DNA of 64,000 bases from contig JAGPYM010000046.1 in the NCBI GenBank assembly GCA_020736575.1, positions 62,001-126,000 of the forward strand, written 5' to 3'. Source of the DNA: Thelonectria olida. Taxonomy: Eukaryota > Ascomycota > Sordariomycetes > Hypocreales > Nectriaceae. The notes beneath the pieces were generated by a model. The model was not told where the DNA came from and did no database searches. It saw only the letters and a program-made list of their open reading frames with translations. The position numbers and the translations under genes were made by a program. This document shows, piece after piece, positions 21,210-30,743 of the stretch. Within the stretch, counting starts at the first letter, position 1. Every line of letters begins with the position of its first letter.

Positions 21210-22929
21210 TCACAGCCTGCTCGTCTCCTGTCCGCCAAGCTTCGTGATAGCGTCCTCCTGCCAACCCGCAGCATGAGCAATAATCTCCGCACCCCGCTCG
21301 GCAAAGGCCAAGATCGTCAACATAGGGTTCGTTGTAGACACCGCAGGCAAGACACCAGCATCAACAATGCGAACCTTGCGCATACCCCGAATCTTGAATT
21401 GAGTATCAACAACAACAGAAGGGTCTCTTTCGATATCTCCCATCTTGGTTGTGCCACAGGGGTGGAAGAGCGTGCTAGATACTGCACGACCATATTCGGA
21501 CAGCTGCTCATCAGTCTGGACGCTAGGGCCGGGTGCGACCTCGCGCTTAATCCAGTCTTTGAGGGGTGATTGAGCTGCAATCTTGCGAGCGATCTTTAAG
21601 CCCTGGACAATGGTGTCCTCATCGTAACCTTCGGGGTCTGTAAAGTAGGCAAAGTCCAGTGCGGGCTTGACGTTGGGGTCGGATGAGGTTAGGTAGAGAC
21701 GACCACGGGACCTAGGCCGTGGGACGTTGGGCATCATGGAGAATCCATGCTCCGGTACATCGTAAGACAGATGCTTCGCGTTGGGGCATTGCGCGACGGT
21801 GTAAAGATGGAACATGAGATCCGGGGTTGTTCCATCGCCGGAAGTATTGGGCTCGTTGCGCCGAGCAAAGCAATAGCCGTCAGAGTAGGTAACGGTCTCA
21901 TCAGGCAATCGCTTGTTAAGCTCCCACACGATAATAGCTTCGACGTGGTCCTGCAGGTTTGACCCGACCCCCGGAATGTTTTTAACGACCGGAATAGAAA
22001 GTGAAGAGAGCTGCTCCTCAGGCCCAATACCAGACAGCAGCAATAGTTTTGGGGTGTCGATGGCTCCGGCGCAGAGAATCGTTTCGTCTCTGGCTCGAAT
22101 AGTGAGGACGGAGCCGGACTCGAGCTTGACCTCGACGCCGGTGACAACATCGGCGCTGGCATTCAACTTGGAGACCCATGCATCAGTGAGGATGGTAAGA
22201 TTGTTTCGCCTCCATTCGCCGCGCAGGATCGGGTGGATGTAGGCGGTGCTGGCACTGTGACGGTGAACCTTCTCCGTGTCGTAAGCAATTGGCATGTAGC
22301 CGACACACTCGGTCAGGTCACCGTTCTGGGCGAGGATCTTCTTGTTGAAATCAGCGGCGATCGGGATATTGAGGGCGCTGGAAGTGGCACGGATCCAGTC
22401 CGACACGACAGCGTTCTGGTGCTGGGGCTCCACAACTTGGTACGGGAGACGGAGCTTGGCAATGAGGCGCTTCATCTCAGACCAGGAGAATCCCTTAGCG
22501 CCCAGTGACTCGTACAGCTTACAGTCATGCTCGATGGTATGTAGGGAGATGCCGCCATTGTGGCTTGAGCAGCCACCGAGGACTTTGGCTCGAGAGTGAC
22601 GGATAGAGGAATTGCCTGGGGAAGACTGTAAGCATGGGATACCGAGATGAAGCAGGGCGGTTTCGCGATTAGGTATACTGACCTCGATACTGCTCCGTGA
22701 TGGGATAGTCATAGTCGTATTCGGTCCCGAGCAGCGCGATCCATTTGCGAATGTCAGCGACTTTCTGATCGTTCAAGTCGCTCGGCCCGCCCTCAATCAA
22801 GAGGATGCGCTTCTTGGGGAGATATTCGGCAAGCCGGCTGGCAACGACGCAGCCTGCTGTGCCGCCGCCAACGACGACATAGTCGAAGGTGTCGGCAGCA
22901 GCGGCGGAGAGATAATTGACAGTGGACAT
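21210..22929 (-). CDS. GMC-family FAD oxidoreductase
   Basis: Spliced model: exon 1 22929-22683, intron 22682-22616 (67 nt, GTCAGT...CAG), exon 2 22615-21210; 550 aa. N-terminal FAD-binding GGGTAG (residues 21-26 in VVVGGGTAGC) is followed by LIEGGPSD. After the splice comes HSRAKVLGGCSSHNGG, the GMC signature 1, then ETILCAGAIDTPKLLLLSG (signature 2). The C-terminal active-site block includes STLFHPCGTTKMG (catalytic His) and STTNPMLTILAFAERGAE (Asn as second residue). The enzyme oxidises an alcohol or choline-like substrate with FAD. No signal peptide or SKL-type tail is visible (ends TSRL). It is divergent from the SDR at 23350 with a 420-bp shared promoter, suggesting co-regulation. Confidence 0.92.
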
Positions 22930-23349
22930 GATAAACTGTGACGGGAAATTCTAGGATGAGGATTGAGAGAGGGTTCTGTCTTGATCGGCAGACCTGAAGC
23001 CAGCATATAATAACGCTGTCCCTCTGCCAAGCAGCTCTCCGTATGGGGCCCGGCTGCGAGGCCACCTTCCCCTTTCGGCGGGTTCGCTAGCGAGGCTCTG
23101 CGCGGATTCCAAGCCTTCCGTCTCCCCCGCCTTTGACCCCCCAAGATGTGCGGCTTGCCTCTTTCGTCGATTTTCCGATCTCTCGGTTCGATGCATCCGG
23201 CACATTCGCAGACCCCGTACGTGCTCTGGGTGGATCACGCTCCTCCTTGAGTTACTTGGACGGATGATCCTTGGGGCTATTTCTAGACTCCTGCCGCCAT
23301 CAAATCCGCTGGTCCAGTTCAACTAGCAGAAACGAAACCAACATTGATC
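22930..23349. promoter_or_regulatory. Bidirectional promoter between GMC and SDR genes
   Basis: 420 bp between divergent start codons (22929 minus, 23350 plus). GC-balanced, with CT tracts and the CGG/CCG pair listed separately. Confidence 0.65.
23175..23199. promoter_or_regulatory. Candidate Zn2Cys6 binding sites
   Basis: CCG-N6-CGG at 23175-23186 overlaps CGG-N10-CCG at 23184-23199, in the middle of the bidirectional promoter. Paired CGG triplets are the usual targets of Zn2Cys6 dimers, and such a factor is encoded 2 kb away (25138-26643). Inference only; CGG triplets are common. Confidence 0.35.
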
Positions 23350-24335
23350 ATGGCAGCTCCAGGGCAGACAGAGACCAAGGTGGCCATTATCACTGGCGGA
23401 GGTACTGAACCCTGCTCTATCCGAGTTTGAAAGACTATCCGACACATACTTGGATCAAACGTGCTGACTACCTACCAGCCAGTGGCCTGGGCCTCGGCGT
23501 GGCGACCGACCTGGCAAAGCGCGGCCAGTGGTTTGTGCATATTCTCGACCTGGACATTGAACGTGGCGAGGCTGCGGCAAAAGGTCTCGGGCCAGTTGCG
23601 TCCTTCCACAGGATCAACGTCAGCGACTATGCGTCACTGGCCACGCAGTTTGACAAGATCTTTCAACAACATTGTAGGCTCGATTTGGTGTTTGCCAACG
23701 CCGGCATTGTCGACAATGTTGACTTCTACGCCAAACACGACAAGCAGGGGCCCCCTCCGGAGCTGGATCAGCTCGCTGTCGACATCGACCTGAAGTCAGT
23801 CATCGCCACGACCTACCTTGCACAGCACTATTTTCGACTCTGTCCCTATGTCGCAGTACGGAATGTCATCATGACAGCCAGCGTGGGCGCGTTTTACCCC
23901 TGCTTCGCCATCCCCATGTATACAGGGGCAAAGCGTATGTTGGAAAACCTACACTGAAGGGGCTTGACTGCTGACAATGGATGCTCTGGGATAGACGGAG
24001 TCGTTGGCTTCTTGCGTGCCATTGCCCCGCGCCTTATGAGCGAGGGCATCCGTACGAATGCCATACTGCCTGGAGTCGTTGCTACTAATCTTATGACTGA
24101 AGAGGACTTTGAGCATTACCCTCCGGAGTACTTTACGCCTTTGGAGGCTGTCACCGGCGCTGTTTTGCAGATAGTCGATGGCGTGGACATGTCGGACGCG
24201 AAGGGAAAGACCGTTCGGGGAGCCGACATCTATGGACAGGCAGTGGAGATAAACATGAACAACATTTATTTCAGAGATCAGCCAGAGTGGTGCGATGAGG
24301 CCATGCCTCATGTTTTAGCGGCAACCGAACGCTAG
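23350..24335 (+). CDS. Short-chain dehydrogenase, 15-hydroxyprostaglandin-dehydrogenase-like
   Basis: Spliced model: exons 23350-23401, 23479-23934 and 23995-24335, with introns of 77 nt (GTACTG...CCAG) and 60 nt (GTATGT...ATAG, CTGAC branch); 282 aa. Splice 1 completes TGGASGLG (residues 15-22), the cofactor motif. NAG is at 91-93, and catalytic Ser152, Tyr165 and Lys169 are in MYTGAKHGVVGF, the last completed by splice 2. The arrangement matches fungal NAD-dependent SDRs of the hydroxyprostaglandin-dehydrogenase type. It oxidises a secondary alcohol or reduces a ketone; the substrate is unknown. Divergent from the GMC oxidoreductase, it could act on the GMC product. Confidence 0.9.
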
Positions 24336-25137
24336 ATAATATCTGTCAATCAACCAACAAGAAGATAATCTTAAGCAGTATAATTTTACCCGCGTCTCAG
24401 ATTCCCCCTTTTTTCTTATCGCATTATGTACCGCCTAAGTTCGTTTACGCCTGATGTTAAATTGAGCTCATGTGTACTGGCCATTCGTCTACGCCAGGAA
24501 TCTACACCTCATCCGGCATCACCCAACCTGTATATACTCTAACTTGCAACTAACAGAAGCACGGGATCAATTTCTTGTTGTCACCTTCGTGTACACTGTC
24601 CACCGAGTGACTACCTCGCGATCGACCATCCATGTAATCAGTTCGGCATACAAAATTTCCACTCTTATCTTGATTACCAGGATGGATGACGAGCGAATGT
24701 GGAGTACGGAACCAGCCGGGCATACCCTGCATCGGTCTAAAGCTATGACTTGCCAATTTAGGAGTAATCGCGAGATTTGATTTGATTTGATTGAATCCTA
24801 GACGGTTGTGGCCGCTTCTGTATGGATAGTGTCTGGCCCGGTCAGTCTTCAGGGCATGATGGACACCAACAACAAGCGCTGGAACAGCAACAAGGCACGT
24901 TACTTGGTGCCTGAGGGAGCACTCAGTGCGGGATCTGAGTGGAAACGGAAGGAGGTCAACGATTATAAGCCAGGGTTATATAATAATAGATAACTACCTC
25001 AATAAGGGCCATGAAGCGGATACGTAGAATCTGTACGATTATAATGTTAAGTCTGCTACGCCATGCTCGAAAAGCGCCTACTTTCCATCCCAGAAACGAA
25101 GCCAAGGGATACCGCTGCATCTCTAGCTAGCCCTTAC
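24336..25137. other. Intergenic, nothing recognised
   Basis: Converging 3' flanks of the SDR and the Zn2Cys6 gene; short frames only. Confidence 0.5.
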
Positions 25138-26643
25138 TTATGCAAAGGTAAGAATCCAATTTTGAGATATCAGAGAATCCAACCAGGAAACATGAATGCC
25201 GGTGTCCCGCAGTTCCCACGTGTCCTGCAGCAAGCTGATTGCCCACATATTGATGGCGAGTCGAGTGGTCGAAAACAGGGCCTTGAAGCGGTTGATGACC
25301 TCAGTCCGCAGTTGCGAGTCACCTCGCCGCAGCTCAGCGCCGGCAGTGAGCAGGGGGATCGAGTGATAGCAGAAGCATGGCACGTCGACAGGGGTTTGGA
25401 ACATTTCTTGCAGGCTCTCGAGGGCTAGAGCATGTATGATGCGACTAGGGTCCGTGCCTGTGTTCAGACCGTCATCCCATGACGCGCCGAGATGTTGATT
25501 GTGCGTAGGCTCTCCGCAAATCTCGTAGAGCATGATCAGTCCGTGATTTCGATACGCGTTACTCAGATACACCAGGTCCTTATCACCACCGTCGGGTTTC
25601 CATGTCTTGAGCTTCTCTTCAAATGTGCCTTCTAAAGTCGGATCCCTCACCCCGCTTTGCATCACTTGTCGGCAATGGCGACCTAGACAGGCAACTAGGT
25701 ACAACAGCTCCGCCGAGAACCCGATCATGGGGTGGTAGGACGATCGCATACTCTGTAGAGAAGAAAAAATATTAGGGATGTTCAGCGGAGAGAGATCGCC
25801 AGGTTCCGCAATGAAGGAACAGGACATGTCCCAGTAGATATACCACCCCAATATGAATTGAACCAGCGGATGTTCCCGCTTCTGCTCGTCAACCAGCATC
25901 TTCTCTAGTAGAGCCTTAGCTCCCAGAAGGTGCTCCTTTCCATAGCTAGTAGGATGATCTTCGGTCCAGGTCCAGGAGATGCCGAGGAGGAAGATGGTGA
26001 GAAGAGAAGATGGCTTGATGTTGTTTGGATCCTTCATCTCGAGCTGTAGCGATTGCATAGCCAGGCCACGTTCTGCGAGGCAAAGCTCCAGCGAAGACTG
26101 ATGGAAGAAGTTTTCTTGCCCAGCACTGATGCTCTGGACGGCATGCACCAAAGACGGGGTGGAGAGGAGATGCTCGATGAGGGGGAACGAGAGCGGATTA
26201 TCGTCGGGGTTTAGGGCCATCATTCGACTGGTTTTTTCAAGCCAGTATTGCAACAGCCGCTTATTAGGGCTGACAACACCAACCCACGGCTCTAGGACGG
26301 GCCTCTCGACCATCCAGGGGATTTCTACCTGCCACTGCCCGGGCGGCGTAGCGGAGAGGCACACGGAGCCACTGCGCTGGCATCGGATGCACACGGGGAA
26401 CGTCTCGTCGCACTTGACCTTCCGTCTCTTGCATTCCTTGCAGCCTAACTTGCTCTTGCTCCTCGGCTCCTTGCTATGGCGTGTGGGTGAGAAGATCGAA
26501 CAGGCCCAAGGTGACGGGCGGGCAACGACCGAGCAAGGTTGAGGAGGCGCCGGATTTGCCTGTGATCGCTGATGCCTGCTGTCGGAGGCAAACCGGACCC
26601 GGTATGCTGTTTTCTTCATGATTGGGACACAGGCTATCGACAA
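25138..26643 (-). CDS. Zn2Cys6 fungal transcription factor
   Basis: This is an intronless frame of 501 aa from 26643; ATG 26619 (MKKTAYR) is an equally likely start, giving 493 aa. The DNA-binding domain is complete: six cysteines at 68, 71, 78, 85, 88 and 95 in CKECKRRKVKCDETFPVC and IRCQRSGSVC. It is preceded by a basic segment (RHSKEPRSKSKLG). The rest is the helical middle region common to short Zn2Cys6 factors (SLVHAVQSISAGQE, ERGLAMQSLQ, LLTIFLLGISW). A nuclear regulator located centrally among the oxidoreductase genes; its probable role as the local cluster regulator is inferred from position. Confidence 0.9.
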   Translation of the reverse strand: MSIACVPIMKKTAYRVRFASDSRHQRSQANPAPPQPCSVVARPSPWACSIFSPTRHSKEPRSKSKLGCKECKRRKVKCDETFPVCIRCQRSGSVCLSATPPGQWQVEIPWMVERPVLEPWVGVVSPNKRLLQYWLEKTSRMMALNPDDNPLSFPLIEHLLSTPSLVHAVQSISAGQENFFHQSSLELCLAERGLAMQSLQLEMKDPNNIKPSSLLTIFLLGISWTWTEDHPTSYGKEHLLGAKALLEKMLVDEQKREHPLVQFILGWYIYWDMSCSFIAEPGDLSPLNIPNIFSSLQSMRSSYHPMIGFSAELLYLVACLGRHCRQVMQSGVRDPTLEGTFEEKLKTWKPDGGDKDLVYLSNAYRNHGLIMLYEICGEPTHNQHLGASWDDGLNTGTDPSRIIHALALESLQEMFQTPVDVPCFCYHSIPLLTAGAELRRGDSQLRTEVINRFKALFSTTRLAINMWAISLLQDTWELRDTGIHVSWLDSLISQNWILTFA

Positions 26644-27198
26644 TGCAGCGACAAGATACAGATCGGGGTTTGACGATCATCAGCTGGCAGAAGGAGGGGA
26701 GTTGTTGCCGAGTTAAGAGTAAAAAAGGGCGATTGAGAAAACAAAGTGGCGAAGAGCACAGGATGGAGTCTTCGGCCGCCACTCGCGGGGGAACTCAGCG
26801 TAAGAGATCGGCGAGGGGGCCTGCCCTGCCATGTGATCAGACTAGCAAAAACCTTGGATGAGCAGCGTAGGCGGCCAATAAGCTAGTGAACCGACCTTTG
26901 GTTGGGGAGATTTGGCCAAGGACATCTCGGTACGGTAACACTAGCTTGGTGAGTTAGTGTCCTTCCACTCCTCTCACCGCACCATCGGATCTCCATACTT
27001 GCAACTGCTTTACGGGGCACGAATTATATGGGGTATCTGACCCCCCACACCCTGCAACGCCTTCCAGTCAACCGCACGCTATCCCCATCGTTGCGGTGGC
27101 ATTCGAGCCGAACTCTCTAACGCAATGATGGCAGTCTTGCCCTCTCAGGTGCATGTGAATATAGACTTTACAATCTATGTATATACCGGTCGGGACTG
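26644..27198. other. Intergenic, nothing recognised
   Basis: Promoter of the Zn2Cys6 gene plus the flank of the SSADH relic. No supportable gene. Confidence 0.45.
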
Positions 27199-27740
27199 TC
27201 ATGTGAACAATCTCACGCCAGGAATGGACGATGGAATGACGTCTCCATAGTATCGGGTTGCCTGCTCCGCAAACCACGAGACGAAGGAAGCGGCGACGAT
27301 TTCAGATTTGGCCCCCGTGATCGTCTTTCCGTTCTCAAGCGTACGGATCTGTGCAACTTTGAACAAGATGGCGTCAACAGCATGGCAACGGGAACGGCTG
27401 CTGTCGAATGCATGGGTCGGTTTACTCACGATCATCCGAGTTTGCCGGTATCAGTTCATTCCATTAATTGTTTCAAGAGAGCTGCCCGCTGAGCTGAAGT
27501 TTTAGAAGCATAGGGCTTCTTCTGCGCCTTCTCAGCACTCGCGACAGCGCGCACTCTGTCCTGTCTGCCAAAGTTGGAACAGTCCAAGAGAACAGTGGCT
27601 GAAGCGGGCTCGTAAATAGGAAACATTTCTCCAGAGTGCGTGTCCTGCCATTGATCATCGATGAAGCCCTGGGTCGTCGGGAGGGATGGATCGCTCAATT
27701 TGCACCCGAACCTCTCTGTCCTCGAGGCTGGGGAGCTCAT
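27199..27740 (-). pseudogene. Truncated succinate-semialdehyde dehydrogenase
   Basis: The first ~165 codons of a GABA-pathway aldehyde dehydrogenase are recognisable from ATG 27740: LSDPSLPTTQGFIDDQW, HSGEMFPIYEPAS, ASAEKAQKKPYA. A one-base shift near 27462-27468 is followed by WNELIPANSDD. Next come a GTGAGT intron and LAQIRTLENGKTITGAKSEI, SFVSWFAEQATRYYGDVIPS, GVRLFT, then a stop where the family continues into IKQPVGVCGIITPWNFP. The NAD-binding and catalytic (Cys/Glu) parts, about two-thirds of the usual ~490 residues, are gone. It would have oxidised succinic semialdehyde to succinate, fitting the GABA-type permease nearby. Clearly non-functional as found. Confidence 0.82.
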
Positions 27741-28345
27741 GATTTGGTGCTCAACGTTGATGTGCTTTCGTAGGTGAACCGAGGAAAACCTTTAAAATGA
27801 CAATGAGCAGCGAGAGAGATGCATAACTTTCAATAGGAATCTCAAACTAACATCCAGCGATCCCTGTACATACTTCTCACTACAGCACTTAGGGTAGCCT
27901 ATTTAGCGTAGATTAGGGCTGCCATGTTCTGTTAGGCCTTCGTCACAGCACCTTCCTCAAGAGTCTGGGAAGCGAAGGGACGCCAAAACCTAGGAGGGGA
28001 ACCTCAAATGCCTGCATCACACGCTCAACCCCGCACCTCAACAATGGAGATGACTGTAACTTACGGGTTAGAAGTGGGGGAGAGGTACCACGACTTTCTT
28101 GTTTGGGACATGTACCGAGACGGGCGCTGAACCGCTCAGGCACAAGCCTCGCTAGACATCACAAGAGGTCATCCGTTATCCAACAGGGTTCATGAACCGT
28201 CGCGTATTTCTATATCTCGCCCTTGGACCGCCGTAACACTTCCAGACTCACCCATCTCATCAACTCAACTTCAACGTTCAATAATCAGTTCGCTTCTTTT
28301 CACAACCCGCTCCGAATCTCTACCTTGAGCTTGTCTACCGCCATC
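27741..28345. other. Intergenic; promoter of cupin copy 2
   Basis: No gene seen. CT-rich leader sequence precedes the cupin start (28230-28345). Confidence 0.5.
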
Positions 28346-28726
28346 ATGCCAGAGTCCAAAGGCAACGTCACCGGCAGCCGCGATCCCCAAGCCGTGCCTT
28401 ATGGTCGCTGGGACTCGTTCCCAGCCGAGCCATTTCCTACCTACGATGGCACGAAGTCGATTATATACCGCTCTGAGGATGGCAAGGTTGTTGTTGGTAT
28501 GTTGAGGGAAAAGGGGAAGGATACTTTGGTCTGGCCAGTCAATGAGTTCCTCTTTGTGACTCAGGGATCGATCATGATCGAGGTGCACGGCGGCGAGACT
28601 TACACCTTGAACAAGGGGGATCTTATGGTCATGTTGAAGGGGCAGACTATTACATTCGAATGCAGCGACGACTTTGCAAATGTAGCTGTCTTTATGGATC
28701 CGGAGGAAAGGGTCACTCTTGTCTAG
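28346..28726 (+). CDS. Small cupin-domain protein, copy 2
   Basis: This is a 126-aa intronless cupin; start ATG 28346 (MPESKGN) aligns with the start of copy 1 and is preferred over an upstream in-frame codon in the CT-rich leader. Motifs: VPYGRWDSFPAEPFP, GTKSIIYRSEDG, LFVTQGSIMIEVHGG (cupin motif 1 region), LNKGDLMVMLKGQ and CSDDFANVAVFM (motif 2 region). The usual metal-binding His pair is not evident, so it may be a metal-free or degenerate cupin, as in EutQ-like proteins. The cytosolic role is unknown. Two paralogues 7.7 kb apart bracket the GMC, SDR and regulator genes, which suggests a duplicated pathway component. Confidence 0.88.
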   Translation: MPESKGNVTGSRDPQAVPYGRWDSFPAEPFPTYDGTKSIIYRSEDGKVVVGMLREKGKDTLVWPVNEFLFVTQGSIMIEVHGGETYTLNKGDLMVMLKGQTITFECSDDFANVAVFMDPEERVTLV

Positions 28727-29007
28727 CTGGTAGTTCTGAACAGGTCTTAATTACAAGATTGAACAACCAGGCATCAAAGTCCGGAGAGTATTTCCCCAAC
28801 CAATTCTTCGTCGCGAGGTCGATGAAAACACTTATGATCTGAGCATTGGAGCATTACCTATCAGTCACTACCACAGCCCTCACCGTCACACCTCGTCAAA
28901 CAATATGGACGTGATGAAATGAAACTAGGTAGTACAATGTGATAGATTTAGCTCAAGCTGTATGCTATGGCCTTCCTTCCAGCGAGCCCGAACTCACATC
29001 AATATCT

Positions 29008-30027
29008 CTACAACTTGTTGGAGGCCTTGACAGGACAATAAGCCCGAATGAATCCCTCAATGGTCTGTGTCTCAAGATCCTTTCCAGTACGCCCACAAGC
29101 CCGCGCACCCTTTTCCTTGAGGGCACGGCCTTCCTGGAGCAAATCGTCATTTGTGACCTGGCCATTGCAGTATCTTCCTTGCATGTAGTTACAGTAGTTT
29201 CGTAGACCGTTCACTTCTTTGGTCTTTCCTGGTGTGGCTGCCTTCAATGGTTCCAGCTCTGGCACGTACCTCGCCACCTGCGTGCCAGTGACACGGTTGT
29301 ACGCATCCACAACATCCTGGAAAGTGGTATGGTCGGAGAGGGCCCAAACGATATTCCTGTCATGCTTGGATGGGTCAAGGAGAACACCATGTACGATATC
29401 GCCGTAGTCGTCGCGGACAGAAGTCCAGGGCTGCCTGACCATGGGGAAAAGTCTAAGGGTCAGGAAGCCTTCCTTATCCGGGATAGTAGCAAAGCCGCCA
29501 AAAGCCTTGCCGTATGTTTCCATCCAAAAGATGTCCATGGCCCAGCCAATATTGACTTCAGCGAAAGTTGCAAAGCCAGCTTTTCGACCGTAATTGGCAA
29601 TAGCATTCTTGTTATCGAAAGAGACAATAGAGACCTCGCCGTTGGTCAACCTGTTAGCCTCTGGGAGTCCTTGAAAGACAAAGTGCGGCACTCCCTGTCG
29701 GATTGCACAGTCAATAACAATTTTACCCATAGCAGACTCGGGGGGGCCGACTTCGTTTTTGAAGTTGACATCGTCCGAGTCTGTGTTGAGAAAAACTGAC
29801 CAGGCACCCTTGAAGGCAGCGTCTAACTCATCCGCTTTCCAGGAGTCGGCCTTGATAACCTCGAAACCTTCGCTGATGCGGTGTTTGGCTCTGGGGCCTG
29901 ACGGATCTCGGGTGGTCAATCGGACATGGAATTGGGGGTTGTCTTGTAATGAATGGGCGACGGAACCACCGACCATTCCAGTCCCTCCAATGACTACAAT
30001 GAGTTTCTTCTCTGAGTTGGAGGTCAT
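29008..30027 (-). CDS. NmrA-like NAD(P)-binding protein
   Basis: This is an intronless 339-aa protein from ATG 30027 (MTSNSEKK). The frame extends 28 codons upstream, but that part looks like leader. The N-terminal Rossmann motif GGTGMVGG sits in VVIGGTGMVGGSVAHSL, followed by VRLTTRDPSGPRA, as in NmrA-like atypical SDRs that lack the Y-x-x-x-K catalytic pair. IVDCAIRQGVPHFVFQGLPE-like text and FTLRLFPMV-type segments fit the family. Members sense redox cofactor state or act as isoflavone-reductase-like enzymes; which applies here is not resolvable. It is divergent from the Old Yellow Enzyme gene with a 716-bp intergenic region. Confidence 0.88.
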   Translation of the reverse strand: MTSNSEKKLIVVIGGTGMVGGSVAHSLQDNPQFHVRLTTRDPSGPRAKHRISEGFEVIKADSWKADELDAAFKGAWSVFLNTDSDDVNFKNEVGPPESAMGKIVIDCAIRQGVPHFVFQGLPEANRLTNGEVSIVSFDNKNAIANYGRKAGFATFAEVNIGWAMDIFWMETYGKAFGGFATIPDKEGFLTLRLFPMVRQPWTSVRDDYGDIVHGVLLDPSKHDRNIVWALSDHTTFQDVVDAYNRVTGTQVARYVPELEPLKAATPGKTKEVNGLRNYCNYMQGRYCNGQVTNDDLLQEGRALKEKGARACGRTGKDLETQTIEGFIRAYCPVKASNKL

Positions 30028-30743
30028 TTTGGCGAATTGAATTGAAGGGGGGTTGTGCGTGCTTTGGAGAAGAGAATTAAAGATATCAAGAGATAAGTGT
30101 GTTCTGCACATGTAGATTGAATAGATGTTTCAAGCCATCTTATAGGTATACCAACGGTGGGTAGCCAACGTTTAATTGATGCGGAGGTGGCTCGCACTTG
30201 GCGGAAGGGGGCAATGCATAAGCGGTAGATCTCGCATGATATTTAAAATAGGAAAGACAGAGTTTGAAGCAAATGTCCTGTGGCTTATTTCCCTACCCCT
30301 TACCCTACGCCATATGTCTTATTGCCCTATATCTCAGTTTGCGGCGACATTCGGCTCCTGACAGTAAATAATTAAACAGTACCCCGCAGCTCGCTAGTCT
30401 ACCGCTTCAGGCAAGAGAATCTACTATAGCTTCGATTCGCCTCAAATAACATCCACTTGACTAAGGCTCGGCAGTGCTCTGGAAGGGGAAAGCCATCGCC
30501 GAGCGTTCACAATCCAAACTTTTGCCTTGGGTGCAATAGAGCTGAAGGGGGGTCGACCACTTGGCCTCATATAAGGAAGCCCACAACGACTGCTACTGCT
30601 GCATGCATGGCATACTTTGGACACTTCCTGTTCACCCTTTTGTTTGATTTCCGAATCTTTATATCTCTTATGAAAATTCCACTAGAGCGAGTTTACCTGC
30701 AATCTTCCCGACCGAAGAAACTTATCTTCTTCTCTTCGGCATA
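30028..30743. promoter_or_regulatory. Bidirectional intergenic region, NmrA-like / OYE
   Basis: 716 bp between divergent starts. A short A/T run and CT tracts occur near the OYE start; no specific operator recognised. Confidence 0.45.
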
